In this document: positions 43,879 through 52,271 of the stretch, piece by piece
How positions within the stretch are numbered: position 1 is the first letter of the stretch
Layout of the letters: each line of letters starts with the position of its first letter
Assembly: GCF_038024095.1 (NCBI RefSeq)
Contig: NZ_CP150668.1
Span: 1,302,001 to 1,366,000, forward strand
Origin: Polaribacter tangerinus
GTDB taxonomy: Bacteria; Bacteroidota; Bacteroidia; Flavobacteriales; Flavobacteriaceae
Reading direction: 5' to 3'
Length of the DNA stretch: 64,000 nucleotides
Notes under the pieces: model-generated
Database searches by the model: none
What the model was told of the DNA's origin: nothing
Seen by the model: the letters and a program-made list of their open reading frames with translations, nothing else
Position numbers and translations under genes: made by a program

Positions 43879-43910
43879 AAACCTTTATTAGATTTCTCTA
43901 ATAAAGGTTT
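43879..43910 (+). terminator. Terminator-like hairpin after the MMPL gene
   Basis: Fourteen base pairs (43879-43892 with 43897-43910, arm AAACCTTTATTAGA) and a 4-nt loop directly after the stop codon. Only three T residues close the structure, so termination efficiency is uncertain. Confidence 0.65.
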
Positions 43911-44050
43911 AAATTCCATAGTTAAACGAAATTTCAATTTCCCTTATCTATTTCATAACAACAATTCAAATAATATCTTTTTCATAGCAAAATTTTGAAT
44001 TCTCTTTTTCAATAGATACTTCAAATATATGGTAGATTTATGTTGTTATC

Positions 44051-44083
44051 AACTGTGTTATTACACAGTTTTTGTTATTTTTG
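44051..44083 (+). promoter_or_regulatory. PAS-LuxR promoter with overlapping 8-bp dyad (candidate operator)
   Basis: AACTGTGT-TATT-ACACAGTT at 44051-44070 is a perfect 8-bp inverted repeat with a 4-bp spacer. It lies directly upstream of a -7 box TATTTTTG (44076-44083), occupying the space where RNA polymerase contacts the -33/spacer region. The ATG at 44088 is only 4 bp past the -7 box, so the transcript would be leaderless. A protein bound to the dyad would affect this promoter. Confidence 0.5.
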
Positions 44084-44087
44084 TTTC

Positions 44088-44816
44088 ATGAACAGAGATT
44101 ACGACACATTTACTAAAATAATGGTATCAGACATTCCGTATGATATTAAAGACCCTGTTTACGAAGAATACAAAGAAAAAATACCTCAATTTATTGGTCA
44201 GGCAGTGTATATTTATTCATTTGAAAAAAAAAGAATGTTATTTGCTGATGGTTGGGAAAGATTACTCGGATATAAAGATGATGAAATAAGTCTTCAAAAA
44301 ATTATTAGCAGTACCTCAGAAAGACACTTAAAATTTACTGCCGAAATTAATAACAAATCACTAGAATTTTTAAGTACTGTAAAAAAGGATTTAGAACAAT
44401 ATAGTTTTACTATAGAAGTAGAAAAACTTCACAAAGATGGTAGCATAGTTCCTGTATTATCTCGAGTAGGAATATACAAATCTAAAAATGGTAAATTTAC
44501 CGAAGCCATTGGTATTTCAGAAAAAATACACTCTAGAAAGCTTGGTAATATAATGCAGTATGCTGCTTATGGCCCTAAATCTTCTGGTTTCGAAGAATCT
44601 TTGAATAAAGAATTATTTAACGAGTTGGGTATTTCTAGAAAAGAAATAGAAGCCTTAGAATTGGCCGCAAAAGGATATGCGTTTAAAGAAATTGCAACAA
44701 AACTGAATGTGAGCCAGTCTGCTATAGAAAAAAGAATTTTTCCGCTATATAAAAGATTTAATGTTAAAAGTTTGCCGCACCTAATTAGCTTTGCATACAA
44801 CAACCACATTTTATAA
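44088..44816 (+). CDS. PAS-domain LuxR-family transcriptional regulator
   Basis: About 242 residues from MNRDYDTFTKI. The N-terminal ~150 residues look like a PAS fold (IYSFEKKRMLFADGWERLLGY, then LHKDGSIVPVLSRVGIYKSKNG). The C-terminal LuxR-type helix-turn-helix is ISRKEIEALELAAKGYAFKEIATKLNVSQSAIEKRI cut at its turn; it has no phospho-acceptor domain. It may sense a ligand or redox state. A longer frame from 44040 is rejected because that codon precedes the -7 box and dyad. It converges on a membrane ATPase gene, overlapping it by 6 bp. Confidence 0.85.
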   Translation: MNRDYDTFTKIMVSDIPYDIKDPVYEEYKEKIPQFIGQAVYIYSFEKKRMLFADGWERLLGYKDDEISLQKIISSTSERHLKFTAEINNKSLEFLSTVKKDLEQYSFTIEVEKLHKDGSIVPVLSRVGIYKSKNGKFTEAIGISEKIHSRKLGNIMQYAAYGPKSSGFEESLNKELFNELGISRKEIEALELAAKGYAFKEIATKLNVSQSAIEKRIFPLYKRFNVKSLPHLISFAYNNHIL

Positions 44817-45857
44817 GCTTACAGAACTAATATTTTGGTTATCTATACCAATAGCTATTAACATGTTTTTCCATTTATTTTTATCGGACAGCATGTTTTC
44901 TTGAGAATTTCCAAGTACCCAAATAACATTTTTCCCTTTTAATAAAGCTCTGTTTTTGGTATTAATAGCTGTAAAAGTATCTATAAAACTCATTAATTTT
45001 TCTGGAGAAATGAGCTCATCATGAATTGGCTCACTGGGGTTGATATCATCTATCATTAAAAAATTGGTGGTTTTCCAATTCCAAATTTCATGACTCTCTA
45101 GTAGTTCTTCCTCTTCATTAAAAAAATGATTATACATTTTAATAGCATTTACATACAAACAAGAATTGTGCTTTATGCTTAACTCATTTAAAATACCAAT
45201 TCCTAAACTTGTTTTTCCGGTGCTAATATTTCCAGAAATCAATAAATGTTTACCAGACGATACATTTAAATTTAAAAAATCATCTACTATATCTTTATGA
45301 GTTTTATGTATGGGAAAATCCCACTGGCTTAATCTAAATTGAAAAGGAAAACGTGCATAAAACTGATACATTTTTGTAATGTACCAGTATCTAATGGCAA
45401 AAAACAAAAAAGCACATAAAATTATGATAATATAAGTAATAGTGGTACTATTTACCCTGTCTACCAATAAGCCAAATACAAAAGCACCAAGTGCAAAAAA
45501 GCAAATATCTGTAAAAGTATCAAAAGCTAAATTATGCCATTTTGGTGCAAAAGTATAGGTGTTTTTTTTGGGAATAAAAATGGTATTATTCCTAGAATTT
45601 CTTTTACTTAAAAGGGGTCCTAAAAAATTATATGCTTCAAAAACAGCCCAAAAAACAACTACATAAAAGGCTGCCCAAAAACCATTTAAATTAGTAAAAT
45701 GATGTAGTAAGAATGCGGGAATAAAACCTAGTGAAAAATGCCCAAACTGATTTGCTAACCAAGCATAGGTTAACGTAATTCCTCTGTGTGCATCTTTGCC
45801 AATAAGGTCATCTTTTAACTGTTTTAAAACTCTAGAAAAAGGGATGTTGTATTTCAT
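44811..45857 (-). CDS. Membrane-anchored P-loop ATPase of unknown role
   Basis: A 348-residue protein. About five hydrophobic helices fill residues 25-165. A soluble ATPase domain follows: Walker A SGNISTGKTSLG (about 207-218), Walker B FLMIDDINPSEP, and VIWVLGNSQENM as a sensor-like strand, giving an IstB/DnaC-like AAA+ core. ATPases of this type are usually soluble; the membrane anchor is unusual. I know of no named family. It converges on the PAS-LuxR gene with a 6-bp overlap and is divergent from asnS. Confidence 0.75.
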   Translation of the reverse strand: MKYNIPFSRVLKQLKDDLIGKDAHRGITLTYAWLANQFGHFSLGFIPAFLLHHFTNLNGFWAAFYVVVFWAVFEAYNFLGPLLSKRNSRNNTIFIPKKNTYTFAPKWHNLAFDTFTDICFFALGAFVFGLLVDRVNSTTITYIIIILCAFLFFAIRYWYITKMYQFYARFPFQFRLSQWDFPIHKTHKDIVDDFLNLNVSSGKHLLISGNISTGKTSLGIGILNELSIKHNSCLYVNAIKMYNHFFNEEEELLESHEIWNWKTTNFLMIDDINPSEPIHDELISPEKLMSFIDTFTAINTKNRALLKGKNVIWVLGNSQENMLSDKNKWKNMLIAIGIDNQNISSVSL

Positions 45858-45996
45858 AACCTAAATGTTTTTTTTGATTAAGATACTATTTTTTATACAA
45901 AGATTACGCATTAAAAATAGTATTCATATTTCCTACAAAAAAAGTATCTTTACACTTTAAATATCGCTTTTAAAACACTACAAATAAAAGAAAATA

Positions 45997-47430
45997 ATGA
46001 CACAGATAAACGTAGCAGAGATACTAGCTAAAGGGAAAGTTTTACAAGAAATAACAATAAATGGATGGGTAAGAACCTTTAGAAGCAACCGTTTTATAGC
46101 ATTAAATGACGGCTCTACTATTCACAACATACAATGCGTAATCGATTTTGAAAATACCCCAGAAGAAATATTAAAAAGAATAACTACTGGAGCAGCCATT
46201 TGTGTAAAAGGAATTTTAGCAGAAAGCCAAGGGAAAGGGCAATCCGTAGAAATACAAGTTGCAGAAATCGAAATTTTAGGAGATTCTAATGCAGATGAAT
46301 ATCCTATTCAACCCAAAAAACATAGCTTCGAATTTTTGAGAGAAAATGCTCATTTACGTGTTCGAACTAATACATTTAGTGCAGTTATGAGAGTTCGTTC
46401 TAAACTGTCTTTTGCTGTTCATAAATACTTTCAAGAAAATGGGTTTAACTACGTAAATACCCCAATAGTTACGGGTTCTGATGCAGAAGGAGCAGGAGAA
46501 ATGTTTCGTGTAACTTCTTTTGAAGACAATAAAGCACCGGTTACAGAAGAGGGTAAAATAGACTACTCTAAAGATTTTTTTGGTAAAGAAACAAACTTAA
46601 CCGTTTCTGGTCAATTAGAAGCCGAAACGTATGCCATGGGATTGGGTAAAGTATATACATTTGGGCCAACATTTAGAGCAGAAAACTCAAATACTACAAG
46701 GCATTTAGCAGAATTTTGGATGATTGAACCTGAAGTTGCTTTTATGGATTTAGATGGAAACATGGATTTAGCAGAAGATTTTATAAAAAATGTTTTAGGT
46801 GATGTTTTAGAAAATTGTAAAGACGATTTAGAGTTTTTAGACCAAAGGCTTTCACAAGAAGAAAAAAGCAAACCACAAGCAGAAAGGAGTGAAATGGGGC
46901 TAATTGAAAAGCTTAAATTTGTTACCGAAAACAACTTTAAAAGAGTTTCATATACAGAAGCTATAGATATTCTAAGAAATAGTAAACCAAATAAAAAGAA
47001 AAAATTTCAGTATTTAATAAATGAATGGGGTGCAGATTTACAATCTGAGCATGAACGTTACTTAGTAGAAAAACATTTTAAATGCCCGGTTATTTTATTT
47101 GACTATCCAGCAAACATAAAAGCATTTTATATGCGTTTAAATGAAGACGGAAAAACGGTAAGAGCAATGGATGTTCTATTTCCTGGAATAGGTGAAATGG
47201 TAGGTGGTGCCCAACGTGAAGAACGTTACGATGTATTACTAGAAAAAATGAAAGCCATGAATATTGATGAAAAAGAACTTTGGTGGTATTTAGATTTGCG
47301 TAAATTTGGTACTGCTGTTCATGCTGGTTTTGGCTTAGGTTTTGAAAGATTAGTTCAATTTACTACAGGTATGGCAAATATTAGAGATGTAATACCATTT
47401 CCAAGAACACCACAAAATGCAGAGTTCTAA
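45997..47430 (+). CDS. asnS: Asparaginyl-tRNA synthetase
   Basis: A 477-residue class IIb synthetase. The N-terminal OB domain (NGWVRTFRSNRFIALNDGS) binds the anticodon. Class II motifs follow: motif 2 FRAENSNTTRHLAEFWMIEPE and motif 3 GLGFERLVQF. The AENSNTxRHLAEF stretch is typical of AsnRS rather than AspRS. It begins a plus-strand run of asnS, a small exported protein, rpoN and a PAP2-like gene. Confidence 0.97.
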   Translation: MTQINVAEILAKGKVLQEITINGWVRTFRSNRFIALNDGSTIHNIQCVIDFENTPEEILKRITTGAAICVKGILAESQGKGQSVEIQVAEIEILGDSNADEYPIQPKKHSFEFLRENAHLRVRTNTFSAVMRVRSKLSFAVHKYFQENGFNYVNTPIVTGSDAEGAGEMFRVTSFEDNKAPVTEEGKIDYSKDFFGKETNLTVSGQLEAETYAMGLGKVYTFGPTFRAENSNTTRHLAEFWMIEPEVAFMDLDGNMDLAEDFIKNVLGDVLENCKDDLEFLDQRLSQEEKSKPQAERSEMGLIEKLKFVTENNFKRVSYTEAIDILRNSKPNKKKKFQYLINEWGADLQSEHERYLVEKHFKCPVILFDYPANIKAFYMRLNEDGKTVRAMDVLFPGIGEMVGGAQREERYDVLLEKMKAMNIDEKELWWYLDLRKFGTAVHAGFGLGFERLVQFTTGMANIRDVIPFPRTPQNAEF

Positions 47431-47450
47431 CCAATAAATACGTACACAAA

Positions 47451-47837
47451 ATGAAATCCCTAAAATACTATCTTCTTATTATTGTGCTATTAAAATCTAA
47501 TATTTTTATAGCGCAACAAGTGGTAGAAGCAATAGAAACTGTAGCACCAGCTACTACTGAAACTATAATTTCCGAAAACAATACAAATGTTCCTAAAATT
47601 TATAAGAATGGAGAGCACATTTTGGTAGGAAATATAGAAAATGAGCTGTATGTTATAAAAAACGTAAATACCAATTTACAAGGGATACAAGATAAAAACG
47701 GAACACTGTTTTTCACAACAAAAAAAATGCTCATAGAAAACTCTAAATACCCTATAACTATAAGCAAAAATACGGGTTCGATTTCTCATCAAAATAAAAC
47801 ATATTTCTACTCTTCAGGTAAATTAAAAGAAGAATAA
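47451..47837 (+). CDS. Small exported protein of unknown function
   Basis: A 128-residue protein with an N-terminal signal peptide (hydrophobic residues 7-19, cleavage near FIAQQV), then a low-complexity Glu/Thr linker and a beta-rich domain of about 80 residues with NGTLFFTTKKMLIENSKYP. No known domain is recognised. It lies 20 bp after asnS and immediately before rpoN, whose ATG directly follows its stop, so it is translationally coupled to the sigma factor. Confidence 0.65.
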   Translation: MKSLKYYLLIIVLLKSNIFIAQQVVEAIETVAPATTETIISENNTNVPKIYKNGEHILVGNIENELYVIKNVNTNLQGIQDKNGTLFFTTKKMLIENSKYPITISKNTGSISHQNKTYFYSSGKLKEE

Positions 47838-49295
47838 ATGCTGAAACAAAGTTTACAATATAAGCTATTACAAAAATTATCTCCACAGCAAATTCAGCTG
47901 ATGAAGTTAATTCAATTGCCTACACAAGCATTTGAAGAACGTTTAAAACAAGAAATAGAAGAAAATCCTGCACTAGATACTGGTAAAGAAGCTACAGATT
48001 CTTTAGACGATGATTTGTCGAATGAATATGATGACACTGGTACAGAAAAAATAGATGCTGATGATATAAATATTGATGAATATTTAAGCGATGATGAAAT
48101 TCCAAACTACAAAATACATGCTAATAACTATTCTTCAGATGACGAAGAAAAAAATGTTCCGTATGCAGCAGGCACTAGTTTTCATCAATCTTTAAAAAAT
48201 CAGTTAAGTACTTTTAGTTTAGATGAGGAAGAGGCTGCTATCGCAGAATTTTTAGTAGGAAGTATAGATGATAGTGGCTATATCAGAAGAGATATTATAG
48301 ATTTGGTAGATGACTTGGCATTTACTGCAAACGTGTTTACTACCGAAGAAAAGGTAGTAACTATTTTAAAAAAAGTAGTTCATTCTTTAGACCCTTTGGG
48401 TGTAGGAGCTAGAGATTTAAAAGAATGTTTAATTATTCAACTAAAGGCAAAAGAAAAGACAAGAACGAGAAGTTTAGCTATTGAAATTCTAGAAAATGCT
48501 TTTGATCATTTTGTAAAAAAGCACTACAAAAAATTACAAGAAAAGTTTTCAATAACTGAAGAAGAACTGAAAGAGGTTAATAAAGAAATTGCAAAACTAA
48601 ACCCAAAGCCAGGCAGTTCTTATGCTGGTAACAACAAAATGGCAGAGCAAATAGTTCCCGATTTTTCTATAAAAATTATAGATGGTGAACTAGATTTAAC
48701 ATTAAACGCCAGAAATGCACCTGAATTGCATATCTCTCGAGAATATAATAACATGTTAAAGGGATATCAAGAATCGACGTTAAAAACCAAATCTCAGAAA
48801 GACGCAGTGTTCTTTATAAAACAAAAGTTAGATGCAGCACAATGGTTTATAGACGCAATTAAACAACGTCAGCAAACACTATTGGTTACCATGAATACCA
48901 TTATGCATTATCAATACGACTATTTTTTAACTGGCGATGAAAGAAAGCTAAAACCAATGATTCTGAAAGACATTGCCGACAAAATTCAAATGGATATTTC
49001 TACCGTTTCTAGAGTAGCCAATAGCAAATACGTATCTACACCCTACGGAACGAAATTAATTAAAGAGTTTTTCTCAGAATCTATGAAAAACGACCAAGGT
49101 GAAGATGTTTCTACAAGAGAAATAAAGAAAATACTTGAAACTGTTATTGCAGAAGAAAATAAAAAAAAGCCATTAACAGATGAAAAATTGGCGTCTATCT
49201 TAAAAGAAAAAGGATATCCAATTGCAAGAAGAACTGTAGCTAAATACCGAGAGCAATTAGATATTTCTGTAGCTAGGTTGCGTAAAGAAATGTAG
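47838..49295 (+). CDS. rpoN: RNA polymerase sigma-54 factor
   Basis: A 485-residue sigma-54. Region I at the N-terminus is Gln/Leu-rich (LSPQQIQLMKLIQLPTQAFEERLKQEIEENPAL), followed by the acidic region II (about 50-110), the core-binding domain with LDPLGVGARDLKECL, and the C-terminal RpoN box ARRTVAKYRE (about 463-472) preceded by a helix-turn-helix with DISTVSRVANSKYV. All parts needed for -24/-12 promoter use are present. No bEBP activator gene is in the window. It overlaps the next gene by one base. Confidence 0.97.
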   Translation: MLKQSLQYKLLQKLSPQQIQLMKLIQLPTQAFEERLKQEIEENPALDTGKEATDSLDDDLSNEYDDTGTEKIDADDINIDEYLSDDEIPNYKIHANNYSSDDEEKNVPYAAGTSFHQSLKNQLSTFSLDEEEAAIAEFLVGSIDDSGYIRRDIIDLVDDLAFTANVFTTEEKVVTILKKVVHSLDPLGVGARDLKECLIIQLKAKEKTRTRSLAIEILENAFDHFVKKHYKKLQEKFSITEEELKEVNKEIAKLNPKPGSSYAGNNKMAEQIVPDFSIKIIDGELDLTLNARNAPELHISREYNNMLKGYQESTLKTKSQKDAVFFIKQKLDAAQWFIDAIKQRQQTLLVTMNTIMHYQYDYFLTGDERKLKPMILKDIADKIQMDISTVSRVANSKYVSTPYGTKLIKEFFSESMKNDQGEDVSTREIKKILETVIAEENKKKPLTDEKLASILKEKGYPIARRTVAKYREQLDISVARLRKEM

Positions 49296-49897
49296 TGGAA
49301 AAATTATATAAAATACTTGCTGTAATCTTTCATCCGGTGGTCATACCAACGGTAGGTATTCTTACCTATTTTCTAAGCATACCCAACAGCTTTAACAACA
49401 ATCAAAAGCTAGCATTAATTGGTGTAATATTTACAACTACTTACATTATTCCGGTATTAATTTTATTGCTTTTAAAGGAAGTTAAAATTATAAATAGCTA
49501 CCATGTAAGCACTATAAAAGAGCGAAAAATTCCTGTAGCCATTATGGTTCTACTTTTCTATCTACTAGGAAATTATTTTTACAACGGCTATGTAACTAGA
49601 GATATTGGCTTATTATTTTATGCTACAACTTATGCCCTTATTATTTGCTACCTTCTTTTTGCTTTTAAAATAAAAGCGAGTATACATCTACTTTCTCTAG
49701 GTATAACTATTAGTTTTTTTATTTTAATGAGTAAAATTTACAATCTACAAATAGCGCTTATTATTATATTTTTTATACTAATAAGTGGTTTAGTAGGAAA
49801 TGCTAGATTGTATTTGAAGGCACATACCGCTAGTGAAGTTTACATCGGTTTCTTTATAGGAGTAATAACTCCGTTTGCAGTTTTTTATCTGCTATAA
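49295..49897 (+). CDS. PAP2-like integral membrane protein
   Basis: A 200-residue protein, GTG start overlapping the rpoN stop (TAGTG). It has about six membrane helices. The end carries NARLYLKAHTASEVYIGFFIG, matching the C-terminal KxH...SEV-x2-G portion of the PAP2 phosphatase motif; the first signature (KxxxxxxRP) appears only weakly as IKERKIPVA. It is therefore PAP2-related, perhaps a lipid phosphatase or a non-catalytic relative. The stop overlaps the convergent beta-barrel gene by 6 bp. Confidence 0.78.
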   Translation: MEKLYKILAVIFHPVVIPTVGILTYFLSIPNSFNNNQKLALIGVIFTTTYIIPVLILLLLKEVKIINSYHVSTIKERKIPVAIMVLLFYLLGNYFYNGYVTRDIGLLFYATTYALIICYLLFAFKIKASIHLLSLGITISFFILMSKIYNLQIALIIIFFILISGLVGNARLYLKAHTASEVYIGFFIGVITPFAVFYLL

Positions 49898-50569
49898 AAA
49901 GTAAAAAACGAGTCCGAATTTTAATATTGAAGTCTCTATAGATTGACTTTGCAAAGTAGCCTCTTTAAAAATAGGACTTAAACCATAGAACACATGAATA
50001 TTAAACTCGTCATAACCCGCAGACAATGTTAAACCATATTGCCATTTATTAAATGCATTAATATTGGTAAAACGGAAATTAGCATTGTTAGCATCGGTAT
50101 AACTAAAGGTGTTTGAAAAGTTGTATAAGAATTTAATACCAGTATAAACACGCCAAAAACTGTATTTATTAGCGGTAGATGTTCGCCAACGAATTTCTAA
50201 AGGAAGCTCTAAATTATGACTCGTAAAAATATTATTTGAAATGGTATTATCTGAAGAGAACACCGTTGTTGCATTAGGTAGATTCTCTACTTTTAGTTTA
50301 TGATTAAAAAAATCATACCCATATCCTACTCCAGCAGCAACAGAAATTGTACCACTAGTATTTAGTATAAAGTCTTTAATAAAACCTGCAGACAATGAAT
50401 AAGAAAAGTTACTTTTAGAAATACCTTTAGGCTGATTACTTAACTGGCTATAAGTAATTGATGCGTATAATTGGTCATCTGCATAATAATCTCCAAGCTT
50501 TAAAGAATCTTTTTGAGAAAAGATTTGTAGAGAAAATAACAGCAAAAAAAGTAAACAAAAAAATTTCAT
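49892..50569 (-). CDS. Outer-membrane beta-barrel protein (PorT-like)
   Basis: About 225 residues from MKFFCLLFLLLFSL; the codon at 50581 adds four residues before the signal peptide and is less likely. A signal peptide ends near FSQKDS. The rest alternates polar and aromatic residues in strands (FSYSLSAGF, GTISVAAGVGYGYDF, KFLYNFSNTFSY, SAGYDEFNIHVFYG) and ends with the aromatic FGLVFYFL, the outer-membrane barrel C-terminal signature. This is the small eight-strand barrel type common in Bacteroidota. Function unknown. Confidence 0.85.
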   Translation of the reverse strand: MKFFCLLFLLLFSLQIFSQKDSLKLGDYYADDQLYASITYSQLSNQPKGISKSNFSYSLSAGFIKDFILNTSGTISVAAGVGYGYDFFNHKLKVENLPNATTVFSSDNTISNNIFTSHNLELPLEIRWRTSTANKYSFWRVYTGIKFLYNFSNTFSYTDANNANFRFTNINAFNKWQYGLTLSAGYDEFNIHVFYGLSPIFKEATLQSQSIETSILKFGLVFYFL

Positions 50570-50636
50570 AAAATAACTCATAAAATATAAAGATACATAT
50601 TTTCGAGTAGTAGCATCACATAAAAAATATCAAAAA

Positions 50637-50668
50637 AAAAAGGATAATTCTTAAGAATTATCCTTTTT
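50637..50668 (-). terminator. Terminator of the ExbB/ExbD operon
   Basis: A perfect palindrome (11-bp GGATAATTCTT core plus five flanking A-T pairs) centred between 50652 and 50653. On the minus strand it is followed by nine T residues, 19 bp beyond the last ExbD stop codon. Confidence 0.85.
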
Positions 50669-50686
50669 GTATAAAAATATTGTAAG

Positions 50687-51148
50687 TTACTCGTTTCCTT
50701 TCGATGCTGAATAACTAATTTTTAGAGCGTTTACGTCTCTTAACTTTAATCTAATATCGATAATAGTACCTACGTTAGATTTCTTATCAGCTTTAATAGA
50801 AGTTGTCATAAACGGAACCTCCGCTTCAGATACTTTAGATCTTTCATTAATAATAAAAGCTGGTACATCATCTGCCGTCGCAATTTTATCATTTAATTGA
50901 ATTCTATTGTAACTATCTCCATATTTAGCCTCCTTAGCCTTACCAACATATATAGTACTTACCAAACTTTTGTGCTCTAGTTTTTTTACTTCAGTAGCAT
51001 TTGGTAGCCTAGGGTTTTCTAATCTTAAATCTGTTTCTCTCATGGTTGTAGTTACCATAAAGAAAAACAATAACATAAAAACGATGTCTGGTAAAGCCGC
51101 AGTATTTACTGCTGGCATTCCTTTTTTCTTTTTTCCAAATTTAGACAT
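50687..51148 (-). CDS. ExbD/TolR biopolymer transport protein (second copy)
   Basis: A 153-residue protein with one N-terminal membrane helix (ALPDIVFMLLFFFMVTT) that carries the conserved acidic Asp of ExbD (LPDIVFMLL), the proton-translocation residue, and a periplasmic ExbD/TolR domain. It is the last gene of the ExbB-membrane protein-ExbD-ExbD operon, 18 bp after the first ExbD. In Bacteroidota such paralogous ExbD pairs energise outer-membrane transport; the target is unknown. Confidence 0.93.
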   Translation of the reverse strand: MSKFGKKKKGMPAVNTAALPDIVFMLLFFFMVTTTMRETDLRLENPRLPNATEVKKLEHKSLVSTIYVGKAKEAKYGDSYNRIQLNDKIATADDVPAFIINERSKVSEAEVPFMTTSIKADKKSNVGTIIDIRLKLRDVNALKISYSASKGNE

Positions 51149-51166
51149 ATTCTTGTGTTTTTAAAA

Positions 51167-51793
51167 TTAATTTGAAGATGTTGGTTCTGCATCAGAAATA
51201 ATTTCTGGATAGCTTTTCTTAATATCTTCTACTTTCTTCTTTAGTTCTGTGTTTGTTCTATCGTCTTTATAAGACTCTTCTAACTCAGCAAAAGGGATTC
51301 CGTAACGTTCTTTAGAAAGTCTGTTACGCAATTCAGAATATGCTTTTATCAATTCGTTTTGCACTCTTAAATAAGTGTCATATTCTGTTCCTCGGTCGCT
51401 CTGAACCGAAATAACTGCTTTGTTTGGGTGATCTGAAGACGTAGGACTTTTTTCACCTTTACAATAGTCACATGGGCCAGTAGACACACCATCTTCTACT
51501 TTACCTTCTCCACCGCCATTGTCTATAAAAGCAATAGCAGCATCTTTAATATCTTTAATTTCCATACGTTCTCCTTCTACAAGAAGTTCGTTATTTCTGT
51601 TAATATTTACCTCAAAGATATTTTTCTCCTTAATAATAGGAGGTACATAGTCTGGTGGTGGTTTTTCTGATAGCTTTTTAGAAACCCCAGAATCTACATT
51701 CATGGTGGTGGTTACTAAAAAGAAAATTAATAGCAAGAAGGCAATATCTGCCATAGAACCTGCATTAATTTCTGGATTCTCTCTTCTTGCCAT
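51167..51793 (-). CDS. ExbD/TolR biopolymer transport protein (first copy) with CxxC insert
   Basis: A 208-residue ExbD with MADIAFLLLIFFLVTTTM as the single helix; the Asp in ADIAFLLL is the proton-path residue. The periplasmic domain is longer than usual and contains a GPCDYCKGEKS segment, a CxxC pair in a loop that could form a disulfide or bind metal. The C-terminus is a helical, charged tail. It follows the small membrane protein by 4 bp. Confidence 0.93.
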   Translation of the reverse strand: MARRENPEINAGSMADIAFLLLIFFLVTTTMNVDSGVSKKLSEKPPPDYVPPIIKEKNIFEVNINRNNELLVEGERMEIKDIKDAAIAFIDNGGGEGKVEDGVSTGPCDYCKGEKSPTSSDHPNKAVISVQSDRGTEYDTYLRVQNELIKAYSELRNRLSKERYGIPFAELEESYKDDRTNTELKKKVEDIKKSYPEIISDAEPTSSN

Positions 51794-51797
51794 ACTT

Positions 51798-52259
51798 TTA
51801 TGATTTTATAAGTCCTTTTACTAAATCGAACACGAAAAATAAAGAAGCTATTCCTCCTAAAATTACGCTGTACCATATACCGGTTCCAACCCATTTGTTA
51901 ACAGATGAACCTGCTTCTCCTCCTTCACTAATCTTTCCTGCTGCGTTATAAACTGCCTCAGAATCTGACATGAAGTGAGCAACTAGTAATAAAACGCCTA
52001 GCGCTGCAAGACCTAATAATGTTTTCTTTAAATTCTCTGGATTTCTAATAAGACTCCACAAAGAAAGTACTACTGCAATTACTATAGCTGCAATTAGTAA
52101 CGCTGTCGAATAATAAATTATTGGACTAATTACCGAATTTTGTAGTGCTACATCAGTTTCTATTGCTTCTGCATCTTCCATAAATATTTTTATGAAAAGA
52201 AAAGCGCCAACTAATGCAACAATAGCTATAATAATATTTAATATTTTATTGCTTTTCAT
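51798..52259 (-). CDS. Small membrane protein of the ExbB/ExbD operon
   Basis: A 153-residue protein with four predicted membrane helices (about 7-25, 48-70, 80-100, 130-150). It lies between ExbB (12 bp upstream) and ExbD (4 bp downstream), an arrangement conserved in Flavobacteriia, so it is probably an accessory part of the energy-transduction complex. No functional domain or named family is recognised. Confidence 0.8.
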   Translation of the reverse strand: MKSNKILNIIIAIVALVGAFLFIKIFMEDAEAIETDVALQNSVISPIIYYSTALLIAAIVIAVVLSLWSLIRNPENLKKTLLGLAALGVLLLVAHFMSDSEAVYNAAGKISEGGEAGSSVNKWVGTGIWYSVILGGIASLFFVFDLVKGLIKS

Positions 52260-52271
52260 TGAACTAGTTTT

